DNA of 64,000 nucleotides from Arachnopeziza araneosa (lineage: Eukaryota; Ascomycota; Leotiomycetes; Helotiales; Arachnopezizaceae), in contig QYAI01000034.1 in NCBI GenBank assembly GCA_003988855.1, forward strand, positions 1 through 64,000, in the 5' to 3' direction. Shown here piece by piece: positions 35,937 through 46,763 of this stretch. Numbering within the stretch: position 1 is the stretch's first letter; the number at the start of each line of letters is the position of its first letter. The position numbers and the translations under genes are program-made. The notes below the pieces were generated by a model that saw only the letters and a list, made by a program, of their open reading frames with translations, did no database searches and was not told the origin of the DNA.

Positions 35937-36128
35937 ATGGTCTCGTCGTTAGTCGCGAACCCAATCTTCATTCACAATGGATCCCTCAAACAAGACTGCC
36001 GTCAGCACGCCCTCCTCGAGTCCTGGACTCTTCAGCCCGACTACCAATCCTGTTCGTCAATCACTTCCCTCGATCTCCGATGGTACGCCGCATTCCAGTC
36101 CATACCTGCACCCGCTGCAGATCCATAA
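35937..36128 (+). promoter_or_regulatory. Overlapping upstream ORF at the kinase start
   Basis: The ATG at 35937 sits in a good context (AAAATGG) 40 nt before the kinase ATG. It opens a 63-codon frame that overlaps the kinase start out of frame. If both are on the mRNA, this uORF would repress kinase translation or require leaky scanning. Alternatively the 35937 ATG is the true start, joined by an intron to CACGCCC at about 36006. Confidence 0.4.
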
Positions 36129-39100
36129 AGTTCGAGAGTAAGTTGTCTCTTGCTTATTTTAAACTCTCATCACGTCCCCTATCCACACCAGCTAGATCGA
36201 TCAATACTGCGATCAATCCTTTTCTTCTTCTTTCAATTTACAGGATGCTTCCTCTGCTGTCCTCCCGCCTTCCCTCCAATAACGTCATTCTGGTACTGAC
36301 ACATGCACGCTAGAACTCACAAAGCTCAAGTCGAACAAGACTTCATCACTGGCCGAAAGTTGATAAACCAATACGAGATCATCAACGAGATCGGCAGAGG
36401 AGTTCATGGCAAGGTTAAATTGGCTAGGAGCCTCGAGACGAGCGAGTTTGTCGCTATCAAGATCATACAACGCTTTTCCAAGAAGCGCAAGCTTGGGAAG
36501 GTCACTGTTGCACCAGAAGATAAGACGAAAAGAGAGATTGCTATTCTCAAGAAGATCCGCCATCCGAATGTGGTCGGCTTGCTTGAAGTTATCGACGATC
36601 CAGAGTTGAAGAAGATTTACATGGTCTTAGAACATGTCGAGCTTGGAGAGATTATTTGGAGAAAGAAGGGCACGAGTCAGATATGTCTCTACGAACGCCG
36701 TCGTATTGAGAAGGAGTCAAAAGGAGAAGGAACGGTGGACGACGAGAAGTTCTTCAAAATGATGGAAAGACGCAGAGTGCGGAAGGAAGTCCAACGTGCC
36801 AAAGTGACTTCGCTCCAGCTCGGCTACACAGATTACTGGAGTTTGGAACATGGCGAAGAAGACGAAGATGGGATGTCCAACCTATCTCGGGCTGCTACCA
36901 ACGACTCGCAAACACTTCGGTCCCACCGTTCTAACTTACGATCTAATCCTGGATCTAGAGGTGGTTCTCGAGCAGGTTCTCGAGCACCCTCTGGACCAAG
37001 CTCTCGCGCTCATACGCCACTTCCGACCGAGTTCGATATTCCTCCTATTGATAGTGATAATGAGAACGATGAAACCCCTGGCCCGCTACCATCGCTCGGC
37101 TCTAATCATGGCTCCGCTAGTGCTCTTGATGGAGCCTTTTACGGCCCTTATGTCGAGGATCCTCCTTACCGTGGTAGATCTCCAAGTATGGCTGATAGCA
37201 TCATCTCACACATGTCGTCCCTGGATGATGTCCGTCATGACGCCTTCGAAGATGACTTCTCCTATGTCCCCTGCTTCACCCTTGAACAGGCTCGATCTAC
37301 CTTCAGAGATACCGTGCTAGGTCTCGAGTACCTTCATTATCAAGGAGTCGTTCATAGAGACATCAAACCTGCAAATCTTCTTTGGACCAAGGACCATCGT
37401 GTCAAGATTTCGGACTTTGGCGTTTCCTACTTCGGCAAACCCGTTAGAGAGGGAGAGACAGAAGAGCCTGTGTCCGAAGCTGACGCTACCGATTTCGATG
37501 ACGATCGGGAGCTCTCAAAGACAGTGGGAACACCGGCTTTCTTTGCACCGGAACTTTGCTACACTGATTTGGACGTGGAGCAACCAAAAGTCACTGACCA
37601 GATCGATGTCTGGTCCTTGGGCGTCACGCTCTATTGTTTGATATTCGCTCGCATTCCATTTCTTGCTGATGATGAATGGCAACTCTTCCGATGCATTGCT
37701 AAAGAAGATGTTTGTATTCCTCGACGAAGGTTGAAGGCGGTCGATCCCAATTCCATTCTGGGTCAGCCAAATCCCATCAAACGCTCCGGTCCGAGCCCTT
37801 ATCGAGAAGAGAATGACCTCGTCTATGAAGATATTGGAGACGAACTACACGACTTGCTGCGCAGAATGTTGATCAAGGACCCGGCCGAGCGGATGAAGCT
37901 GCGAGAAGTCAAGCGTCACCCATGGGTTATTGCGGGCATTCCCAATGTTATTGGTTGGCTTGATGACACGGATCCTTCTAGGAAGACTTCCGGAAGAAGG
38001 ATCCAGGTTGACAGGAACGAACTAGACCACGCCGTTGTGGCAATTTCCTTGCTGGACAAAGCTCGATCAGTTGTGAAGAAGGCTGTTGGGAAGGTGATGG
38101 GTGCTGCTAGGAGTGAGACTCGAAGCGAAGGGTCTCGCCGCAGAGCAGTTAGCAATGCAACGAGCTCAGGAACCGATACCAATCTACACACTCCAATCAC
38201 CCCAACGCACCGCGACAGTCGACGAGCAAGTGTTCGAGGTGATGAATCTTACTTTGCTGCTTTGAGCGATTTACAAGACCGCCACCGCGAATCTTCTGAA
38301 CATCCTCTTGCACAGAGTTTGACAGCCAGTCCCGACATTGTGACGAATGAGAGGGACCCCTTTGCGCTTGGCTTTGCTCAGCAGCCTGTCACGGTAGGAG
38401 CTACCCCAAAACGTGAACGTCTGCCGTCCGGCACAACCGATTCTGATGCAAGACCAGCTCCGCCTGACCGTACCGTCTCGGCGGCAGCGTCTATTCAGAC
38501 GATCGTTCACCGCGGGCACTCGCATTCACGGTCTATGAACACACCAACTACTGGCACATTCCATGAGGAGGTTTTGACCACGCCCATCTTCACAGATCAT
38601 ATGGGAGCATTGTTCGGTGGTCATATCTGGAACCAATCGGCCCGGGGTCGAGAATCTCTACCAGAAATCAAAGAACAAGTGGTTTCTCGAGCTCAGTCTG
38701 TGGATAGAAGCTTGTTCGAGTCGGAAAATAAGCACTCAGAGCCAAGTGTAGCTATGAGCACTGCTACTGCCCCTGGTCTCTTCCAACATACGACCCTTTA
38801 TCACCCTCGACCTCTCTCAAGATCTTCTCAAGTCAGTCCTACAAATGCTGATTATGACAAGCCGCTGCCATCACCACTCTTCTTTCAACACCACTTGGTT
38901 AGTGCGTATCAATCATCAGCGTCAGCTCCCAATGTTTCCCACGCTGTTTTCGCTGCCTCGAACATTGATGACAGACCGTCTACGGCCAATAAGACACCGG
39001 AAGGAAAATCTCCAGCGCCTCGAGTATACGGTGCTAGCACCCCTGAATCTTTTAAGCGTGCATTGGAAACCAATGAGCGAAGGCGGCGGTTGGAATCGGA

Positions 39101-39794
39101 TGCCGAGCAAAAGCGTCAACAGCTCGCAGCTTCAACACAAGACAGGATTGATACAACACCACGTTGTCCACCCTCTCCCGACGATAATGTGTTCGTGCGC
39201 AGACACCCAGAATTACCAAGTGAGCCCGACATTGATACCAAGCGAGCACAGTCGTACAGCTCAGTGAACTCTACCAGTTTTGTATCTCAAGCAACATCAC
39301 CTTCCAACCTCACCAGCCCTCTGTCGTCTGTCAATTTGGGGTCGCAGGAACACGTATTTCCTTCCGTACCTTCGTTGCCGGCCCTAATTTCAGGAGCAAG
39401 TTCGGTGAGCAACGACATGGAGGGTGATATGCTTCAGTTTCCTGGCATCGTCACAACTGTCAATGCTGGTTTCACCGCTGAAAGCACACCGGAGACTTTA
39501 ACTCCGCCATCTTTGTCAAAGGAATCGACTGGTGATGTTCAAACTCCGATGCTTGGAGATGCTTTTCACTTACATCATGAAGAGGATGATGCTGGGTATA
39601 TTGGAGATAGAGAGAAGCCAGAAGAAGATGACGATGATTCGGACTCGGACGAGGGATTAACAATGATGAAGAGGAAGCCGAAATCAAAGACGCCTACTTC
39701 ACCTATTACTGAGAAGAAGCGACCAGAGCGAAGAGGTACCAATGCGAGCGTTGGTAGCACCGAGACTGCCAAGAAGGTAGTCATGGAGAGCTAA
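35977..39794 (+). CDS. SAK1: SAK1/Ssp1-type (CaMKK-like) protein kinase
   Basis: Ser/Thr kinase of the family that activates Snf1/AMPK by T-loop phosphorylation. Exons 35977-36137 and 36314-39794 join (…KVR-E-THKAQVEQDF…) to 1213 residues. The N terminus SSPYLHPLQIHKVRETHK precedes the kinase domain. Its motifs are GRGVHGKVKLAR (glycine loop), VAIKII with Lys about 103, HRDIKPANLLW with Asp about 403, ISDFGVSYFG with Asp about 421, GTPAFFAPELC and DVWSLGVTLYCLIFARIPF. About 190 extra residues, Ser/Gly/Arg-rich and acidic, are inserted between the small lobe and the HRD motif (about 165-350). After about residue 545 comes a long disordered Ser/Pro/Thr-rich tail ending in an acidic DDDDSDSDEG stretch and a basic end. 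Likely role: carbon and energy stress signalling. The leader may be controlled by the overlapping uORF at 35937. Confidence 0.88.
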
Positions 39795-40504
39795 AATACC
39801 CTTCTTTCTTTCAATGCAACAATACATATAGCCAACGTTAATGGATGGGAGGCTCAAGTCTTTGCATGCATAATGGAGTTGGGCATGACTAAGCATGGAT
39901 ATGAATGGATGGGATGAGACGGGATGGATGATGCATATGCGGTCGACGATTTTCTACGATTGTCAATGACCAGGAGGAGTTCCTTTTCTTTTTTTTCTTT
40001 TGTATGACTCTTGTCCCTCTTCCAAAAGAGGACTGCACTACACTGGACTGCACATCTTCTAAGCATGGCGTTGAGGAATCGAAGGAAACTTGGGAAATGG
40101 AAGGGAATGGGAACAATGGAGGAAATCTGTAGCATAGTTATGGTCATGGCAGGCACTCAAGCGAAGCATTATCAAAATATCCCGTGTAGGTGTGGTGTTT
40201 CGGCGGAATGGATGGGCTTGGGTATGGTATATAGTGGGATGGCCTTGATGGGTAGATGATTGTAGTGTGAATATAATAACTAAGATTTTGGCATCTGGAC
40301 TTGAGAAAATTCCACAGTGTCATTTTTGGTGATCCTCGAGGGTTGGATAAGAGATAGTGTTGCGGGGATACGGAGATGCGGGGGCTGTAGGGGCTTAGTG
40401 AACGGGGGTAATAGAAAATGTAGGTTAGGATGTTCAAATTGCCTTTGTACAATAAAACCAAAATCAAAGTCAAATATCACAACTTAGGTTCTGGGACAAC
40501 ATTG
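39795..40504. other. Convergent intergenic region, nothing seen
   Basis: 700 bp between the 3' ends of the kinase and the homeodomain-like gene. It is rich in ATGG/GGGATGG-like stretches on the + strand; no gene is supported. Confidence 0.5.
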
Positions 40505-42499
40505 TCATACTAGCATGTTTTCAATTTCACTCCTATCTAACAAGAGAGAATCCTCTTCGCTCTCGTACTCATCACCAAGAAGCATTTGATCTGTTTCATG
40601 CTCTACCGCTAATCTCTCCCTTTCTTCATCATTCAGAAGATCATCGTCCTCTTCTGAGCCCTCAAAGAGATCTTTGAAGTCTTCAAAATCTTCCAGCAGA
40701 CTACTCATGTCATTTGAAAGCTCTTCCTCTTGCCCGGGGTGCGCAAAGAGATCTGGGATATTTTCATCTTCTTTGGTCCCAACTCCAGCTGAGTCCCGCC
40801 ATAATTTTTTTGTAGAAGCTGCATCGTAGAGTTTTGTTTGCATCATGACCCATATCCTAGCCTGAACCACAGCTGATAACTGCGTGGTGGTCCCCTTGGC
40901 TAATCCGCTATTCGTATTGTTTGTGAGAGGAGAAGTGGGTTCGACAGACAGTGAGTTAAGTTTCTTTCGCAGAATTGGAGATTGAACATATTGTAGCCAA
41001 GAAGTCGAAATAGCGTTTGAAATCGTGGGTAGGAAGCGAGCATTCTGTGCCATGGCCTAAAACATGGTTAACTTCACAAACCAATCCGTGGAATTTATCT
41101 GACCTTCATGTAGCCAGGGGAGAAAATTGTTGGGGTTAAATTTGCTAATGAAACTTCTGTTGCAGGTTTTTCGACTTTGATCTCTTTGAGTCTCTTACGA
41201 TTGATGCCATGGTAACCTGCGACTAGGATGTGGATTGTGGCGTTCACAAGTTTGGATGCTGATTCGATGGAGAGAGGGTCGTCTATCAAGATCTTACTAT
41301 TAGAATCCTCGAAGGGTCGTTTCAGAGAGACAGTTGCTAAAGTGGAAGGAGCCAATACAAAAGATGGTGTAGATTCGTTGATTGGTGAAAGTAGCATTTC
41401 TTTTGAGTCTTTGGAAGAGTCGTTGTAGGAGTCCGGACAAAGTGTACTTTCGTTCTTGTCTGTTGACAATCGATTCTGCCGCAATCTTTGTATTAATTTC
41501 CTCACTTGATCTGCGGGTGAATTAGTAAACTTGACAGGTTTAGTGTATCTTTTGCTAAACTAGAGGTATACCGTTCTCTAAACCACTTGCTTCCATTAAT
41601 TTGAGCCTCTCGGTCTTGTTGGGGTACATTCCAATACCATGGTCATTAATCCATCCATTCATAATACTGATGATTTTCTTTGAAAAAGGTTGACCTCGTT
41701 TTCTTGCTTCTTGCTTCGTAGGTGTGATTGCAATGTGACTGGAGGACATCTGACCATTTGGTACCAGTCCTGCTTGTCGATGGGAGTTATGAAACATTTT
41801 TGCGATAGAGTTTGAATACCCTTGCATCTCTGCAACAACGAGTTCCAGATTCCCATGTTGTTTGCGACTATCACTGTATGGGTTATCTAGTAGCATTTGT
41901 TCATGATGCTTGTCGGAGACAATCTTTATTTTCTTTGGAGCTAACAGCTTTGTAGTATATTGCAACCGTATATGCAGGCTTTTAAATACCGCACAGAGAA
42001 CATTATTTGGTGGTTTGATATCCATCTTGTCTGTGAGCCAAGCTCGAGGCCCTGTTCTTGGCGAAGAAATTATTGTTCCATGCTTCAGCAGAATTGAGAG
42101 ATCGAAGGACGAACTAGAGTGGGCCGGCTTATTGAGTATTTCGAGAAACGGTTTTAGGGTAAGATCAGCCCACATCTATTTGATCAGCTAAGCTTGATGT
42201 GTCGGTCAGTGACTGACCTCAAGGTTACAAATGCCGTATCCTAGACTTTCTAGCAAACGAATTCGAGATTCCTCTGACATTGACCTTTCATCAAAGATGA
42301 TTTCCAAATCTAGACGACAGTTTGCTGCCCTGGTTACCCAAAGCTTTCTTGAAACTAAGGCTTCTATAACCGATTCATGGTTGAGACCAGCGAGAAAATC
42401 CGGTATTATAAAAGCCGCAGAAGAGCTAACGGTAAGTTGTAAGTTCTGTGGAATGTAAGCCAAGAGCAATTGATCTAATTCAATTATCTTCAAAGACAT
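40505..42499 (-). CDS. Protein with degenerate TALE-homeodomain-like region
   Basis: Four exons (42499-42218, 42175-41572, 41510-41104, 41056-40505) give about 614 residues; all introns are 42-61 nt and phases agree. Residues about 256-310 (start QPFSKKIISIMNGWINDH, then GMYPNKTERLKLMEASGL and DQVRKLIQRLRQNR) follow the pattern of a TALE/KN homeodomain. Helix 1 is followed by H-x4-YP in the three-residue loop extension, then L-x4-GL and QV. The recognition helix lacks the invariant W48, F49 and N51. The third intron splits this region just before QV. The N terminus (SLKIIELDQLLLAYIPQ) may be helical. The C terminus is strongly acidic (DFEDFKDLFEGSEEDDD) and could be an activation or interaction surface. 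No family name can be given with certainty. It is divergent from the transporter at 43086. Confidence 0.7.
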
Positions 42500-42918
42500 T
42501 TGAGGCTGCGCTGTTTAGCAGCGCCATTTACTGTTCTCTGGTGACATTGGAGAAGAGAGACAGATCCTGCAGAGTTTGTAAGTAGAGGTGGTTAGCTAGC
42601 TTAGCATTTAAAAGAAATCTTGTAGGATAGCACGGACCCGTCTCAAGCTTGATAATTTTAGTGTGGAGGAAAAGAATAAATTTGGCTGGAGTTGTCATTC
42701 CAAAAGAAGAATCTGCCGCTGGTGACCGCCCCCAGATGCGTGACCTCATCGAACGAAAGACTTCCGTCGCCCACTGACGAGATGATTGGTCATACATCCA
42801 ATTCCTCCTGTTGCTCCAAGACTCCCCTAATGACGCCGACCTGCCGAAGATAACCAGCTGCACTTCAGGGACTAATAACCTCGCGGTCCCGCTCTCTGCA
42901 ACCCAAAATTTCTCCACA

Positions 42919-43119
42919 ATGGCGATTACCAACGTCGGATCCCTGGTCCTCAATCTTCTTATCTTCATCACCACGCTGGTAAACTTCAGCTATGCTCTGA
43001 CCAGTCTTGAGCCTCTCGTTCTCGTCGTTCTATACTGCATTTCCAAGATCTTTGCGACTGCTCCCGAGGAGGGCTTTCTCGCGAAATGCCAGCACAAGAG
43101 CCTCTACCAAGATGGCTGA
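42919..43119 (+). promoter_or_regulatory. Upstream ORF, hydrophobic 66-codon frame
   Basis: The ATG at 42919 (CACAATGG context) opens a 66-codon frame with a long hydrophobic core (VLNLLIFITTLVNFSYAL … PLVLVVLYCISKIF). It ends 34 nt inside the transporter coding sequence in another frame. It could be a regulatory uORF or a tiny membrane protein. Codon-level evidence is not enough to choose. Confidence 0.35.
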
Positions 43120-44727
43120 ACGCGCAGAGACCGGAGAACGGTTACGAATCACCATCACCCGGCGCGCACGATACTACATCGATTGAAAATGGCTTGCACA
43201 GCTATGGCAGGGATCGGAGACGCGCAAGATATGATAATAATGGCGAAGGGAGGTTAGGAGTAGCTGAGAAGGTCGTACAAAATCGCAGTCAGAGCTGTAA
43301 TGAAGGTCGAGAGGAAAGAGATACAGAATTGCGCAAAATTGGTTTGAGGGATCGCATTGGGTGCTATACTTGGACATGGTTTACAATGACTATGGCCACC
43401 GGAGGAATTGCCAATGTGCTTCATTCAAGTAAAGGAGCTCCATCGAAAAGAAGTCCAGGTCTAACAAAAGACAGTTCCTTATCGCTCTGACTGGCTGAGA
43501 ATTCTTGGAGTAATTTTCTTCTTTTTCAATTTGGTTCTCTTCGTGATGAATTGCTGTTTTCTTACGCTCAGATTTAAATGGAATCGAGGGTCTTTCAAAG
43601 GTTCATTCACCAGTCCTTCTGAATCTTTATTCATCAATGCCTCCGTACGTCCTTTAATTTACCTTTCAGATCATGGCTAACAGGATATTAGGTAGTTTCG
43701 TAAGAACCTCTATTCCAAATACCATCCACGAAGCGCTGATCATGACTCAAGTGTGGGGACTATACTCATCAATATGTGTCAATATGGTATTCCAGAGACC
43801 GGAGAATGGTTCCAGATGACCATGCTGGTGGCATTCTGGTTATATTCCGCTACAAGTTTTATTGCAAGTTCAGGAATCTACTTGATCATTTGGTCGACAC
43901 AGCAAGTTTCCCTCGCATCAACATACGGTAGGGCTAACATTGTTCCAGAACCTTCCCAATCCATACCATGACACCTATCTGGATCTTTCCGGCTTATCCT
44001 TTACTTTTAATTGCTCCTTTTGCCTCTAATCTTATTGATGCTCTACCGGATGCAGCCGCTGCAGCTCGTATAAACTCTCTTGCTATTGCTTTCGGAGCAG
44101 TTTGCATCCAAGGCACAGGTTTCCTTGTCAGCCTGATGATTTACAGTGCATTCATATACCGTCTTATGACTCAAAAGCTACCGAGAGAGAGAACCCGCCC
44201 AGGGATGGTACTGCCACAACGGCCCTTAAATTTTCTCAATAGCTAATGTTTGCAAGTTCGTGTCAGTCGGCCCAAGTGGATTCACGGTTGCTGGCCTTGT
44301 TCATCTTGGAAATGAGGCATTCCCTAAGCTTTTCCCGGACGGCTACATGGGCAACCCAAACGCCGCTTTCTTTTTCAAGATCATTTCTGATATCGCTGGT
44401 CTATGGATGTGGGGTCTATGTCTCTGGTTCTTTATCGTCAGTGTCGGGGCTCACTGGCAGATTATTCAACCTAACGACCCGGAGCATTACATTCGATTTG
44501 ACATGACGTGGTACTCATTTGTTTTCCCAAATACCGCATTGGTGACAGCGACGATGGCAATTGGAAAAAGTTTTGAGAGCGATGCGATCAGAATCTTTGG
44601 TACTGTGCTGGCCGGGTTGGTTGTCCTAATGTGGGCGTTTGTGTTTGTGACAATGATTCGGTCAATCTGGTTAAGGAGGACATTGTGGCCTGAGGGAATG
44701 GATAGGTCGGGATTATCCAAGAACTAG
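43086..44727 (+). CDS. Mae1-type malate/dicarboxylate transporter (TDT family)
   Basis: Plasma-membrane C4-dicarboxylate or organic-anion carrier of the TehA/SLAC1 fold with about ten helices. Exons 43086-43428, 43475-43644, 43692-43699, 43752-43901, 43949-44207 and 44257-44727 give 466 residues. Joins restore WFTMTMATGGIANVL-HSIPYRSDWL, ESLFINAS-VVS-VGTILINMCQYG, LIIWST-QTFPIHTMTPIW and RPGM-FVSVGPSGFTVAGL, all expected blocks of the Mae1 branch. The third exon is only 8 nt. The intron 43902-43948 uses a GC donor (GCAAGT) with a GCTAAC branch. The N-terminal 90 residues are hydrophilic. MPAQ at 43086 is the only in-frame start before the first helix. Sulfite-pump (Ssu1) relatives share the fold, but the motifs here are closer to Mae1. 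It is divergent from the homeodomain-like gene, 586 bp apart. Confidence 0.85.
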
Positions 44728-45899
44728 TGGACTAAAAGGACTGAAAGTAATGCGAGTATACATCGATAATATTATCTACAAGGTGCTTCTTCGTTTCACA
44801 ACAGTAAGGTTTAGATTTATCTGTACATTCCCATACTTTCTCCATCTTGTCCAAACAAGTCATTCATACCAGCCAGAGCCTCAATTTCCTAGACTCTTGA
44901 ATGCTCATTTTCGCTGATATATCTTTCTCTTTGCATCAATTTGTTGGGCAGGACGATATCATCGTCTGCCTTGCGCTTGAGGATCTGTTGAGAAGTATAG
45001 CCGATCTAGTTCATCTCGACTTTGTGCCTGGTTGAATGTACCCCTTATCGCTGCCAGGTTTCTCACAACACATCCAAACGGACCCATTGGTATAGCTTGG
45101 ATCATCAATAAAGCTCCAGGGGTTGTCCTTGCATCTATCACCATGATAAACTTAAGCGGTAGTCAAGGTTATTCTCACCTCAGGATTATCAGCTCACCTT
45201 GAGTTAAAGTTTGGTGAACGAATTTTCAACCAGGATGCCAGACACAATCTTACCTCGTATTCCAGTCAATGTCAAAGTTCTCCTCGCCATTGAAATATTT
45301 AGATGTCCATGTCATCAATTGCTGTCTAATACTTCAGAGATTGAATTGCACTAGTCATTTAATATTTTGAAAAGCTACTAGATTTTAACACCTACGAAAC
45401 TAAAGCGCCTTTGAGTTTTAAATTTTATTTTGTAAAGATAATGGTCTAGAGATTCAAGGTTTGGACTGTCCTCAGTGAGATCCATGGTTCGGGAAGCCAT
45501 TGAGGGGGTTCAAAACCTTTATGCGAACTGAAATGAAGTACTCGATGGCATAACAAATATATCACGCTTATCCCAGAGAATACCTTGGTACACGGAAAGC
45601 CACCTGACTATCCGAATTATTCACCACATGCGGAATAATGAGGTGGAAATTTTAATTTTGGACTACTATTACAGACTACTTGGGTTCCTTGATGGGCTCT
45701 ATTTTAAAAATGTAAGGTACACAAGCTGTGAAGAATGTGCCCAGCGCAGAGCCTTGAATCCCGAAACAACACAAAGTCAACCCGGAAGTTAAAATGACGG
45801 CGAGCAGTGACTTATCTCATCTACAAAATCGTTAGCAACAGCGAGGATATCCTGGTTTCACTCATTTTCACTCACAAATCGCAGCCCATTGTCTTACTC
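44728..45899. other. Convergent intergenic region, nothing supported
   Basis: 1.2 kb between the transporter and the zinc-module gene. A 61-codon opening at 44959-45144 (-) has protein-like composition but no start, splice context or family resemblance I can support; it may be a remnant. Confidence 0.4.
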
Positions 45900-46763
45900 T
45901 TAGGCTAAAGCTCTTCCAACCTCGTTAAGAACACGAAACTTAGATTTTCTATACATGCGTGTACCAAAAAAGTACATCGGTACACCCAAGCCGCGAACAC
46001 GTGGAGATCCTAGATATTGAACCTTATTGATAGGTGCCTTGTGCTTTGTGGAATGGCAGCCTCGAGAAGAACCGGGCTTGTTGCAACATTCCCACTCGAA
46101 ACCCACTTGGTAATCTGGATTGTTACCATATTTGTTCATTAGCCATTGGGAGTCCTTGGAACGATTGGAGGCCCAAATTTCGGAACCCCTAACAATCACT
46201 TTCTCTTCTGAAGTACATTAGCTCTTACTAGCTGATATGAGGAAGTTTCTACCATCATGCCAGATACAATCACCTCGTTTGTTGTTCGTCACATCAAATT
46301 CCTGATCGCAGTTCTCACAAGTTGCCATTCTTGGTACAAGCTCATCGTCTTTGGCTGAGATCAGAGGCATCTGGTCATCCTCATCCTGTTCGTCATCGGC
46401 CTCATCTCCACTGAGCTCTTCGTCGTCATCTGCATTCTCGACCATTTTAGTATCTCCCTCCTTATCTCTCTCCTCGTCGCTGGTGTTGTACTGGTTATTC
46501 TCATTTGCGGAGTCCTCATGGTACCGAACGACACTCTTTCCTAGTACTAGATGTTGACCTGCCATATCGCAAGCCACTCTCTTATTACCAGCAACATACT
46601 TCTTGACCCATTGACGGAGCTCTGAAACTTCCATTGAGTCGATAACTTTTCTTAGGAAGTCCTGAAGATCGATCTTACTCAGAGCAGATTTTGTAGCAGA
46701 CTTTATAGTTGGTTTTCTTGTACGTTTTTTGGATTTCCTCCGCGCAGCTTTGACCTGTGCCAT
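45900..46763 (-). CDS. Acidic nuclear-type protein with CHORD-like zinc module
   Basis: Exons 46763-46253 and 46207-45900 join across a 45-nt intron to 272 residues. The start MAQVKAARRKSKKRTRK was preferred over an in-frame ATG at 46835 because it opens with a basic stretch that could be a nuclear signal. Residues 31-60 look helical (KIDLQDFLRKVIDSMEVSEL). Residues 95-142 are very acidic. The zinc module is C149-x2-C152-x8-N161-x4-C166-x2-H169, then W209-E-C211-C212 and C221-x4-H226. The spacing equals that of the gene at 8673-10238. The intron falls at the same place and phase: after His plus one residue, splitting the next codon after its first base. The basic C terminus follows. The function is unknown; the layout suggests a nuclear or chromatin-associated protein, which is inference. 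Confidence 0.8.

Larger units (their letters stand above)
29342..35976. other. 6.6 kb gene-poor region, repeat-rich toward the kinase
   Basis: No coding region is supported. 29342-31500 is ordinary intergenic DNA. AGGTTGCTAAG is repeated three times in tandem at 31504-31536. From about 33400 to 35760 simple repeats of many kinds crowd together, and long openings there (34141-34716 on -, 34193-34681 and 35059-35847 on +) are only translations of those repeats. The right end is probably the promoter and 5' leader of the kinase at 35977. Confidence 0.5.

Noticed and set aside
43645..43695. Single 51-nt intron in the transporter without a micro-exon
   Set aside because: In frame, but inserts about 16 polar residues (RKNLYSKYHPRS...) into a conserved helix; the 8-nt exon model fits the family better.
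44959..45144. 61-codon minus-strand opening
   Set aside because: Protein-like composition but no context or family match.
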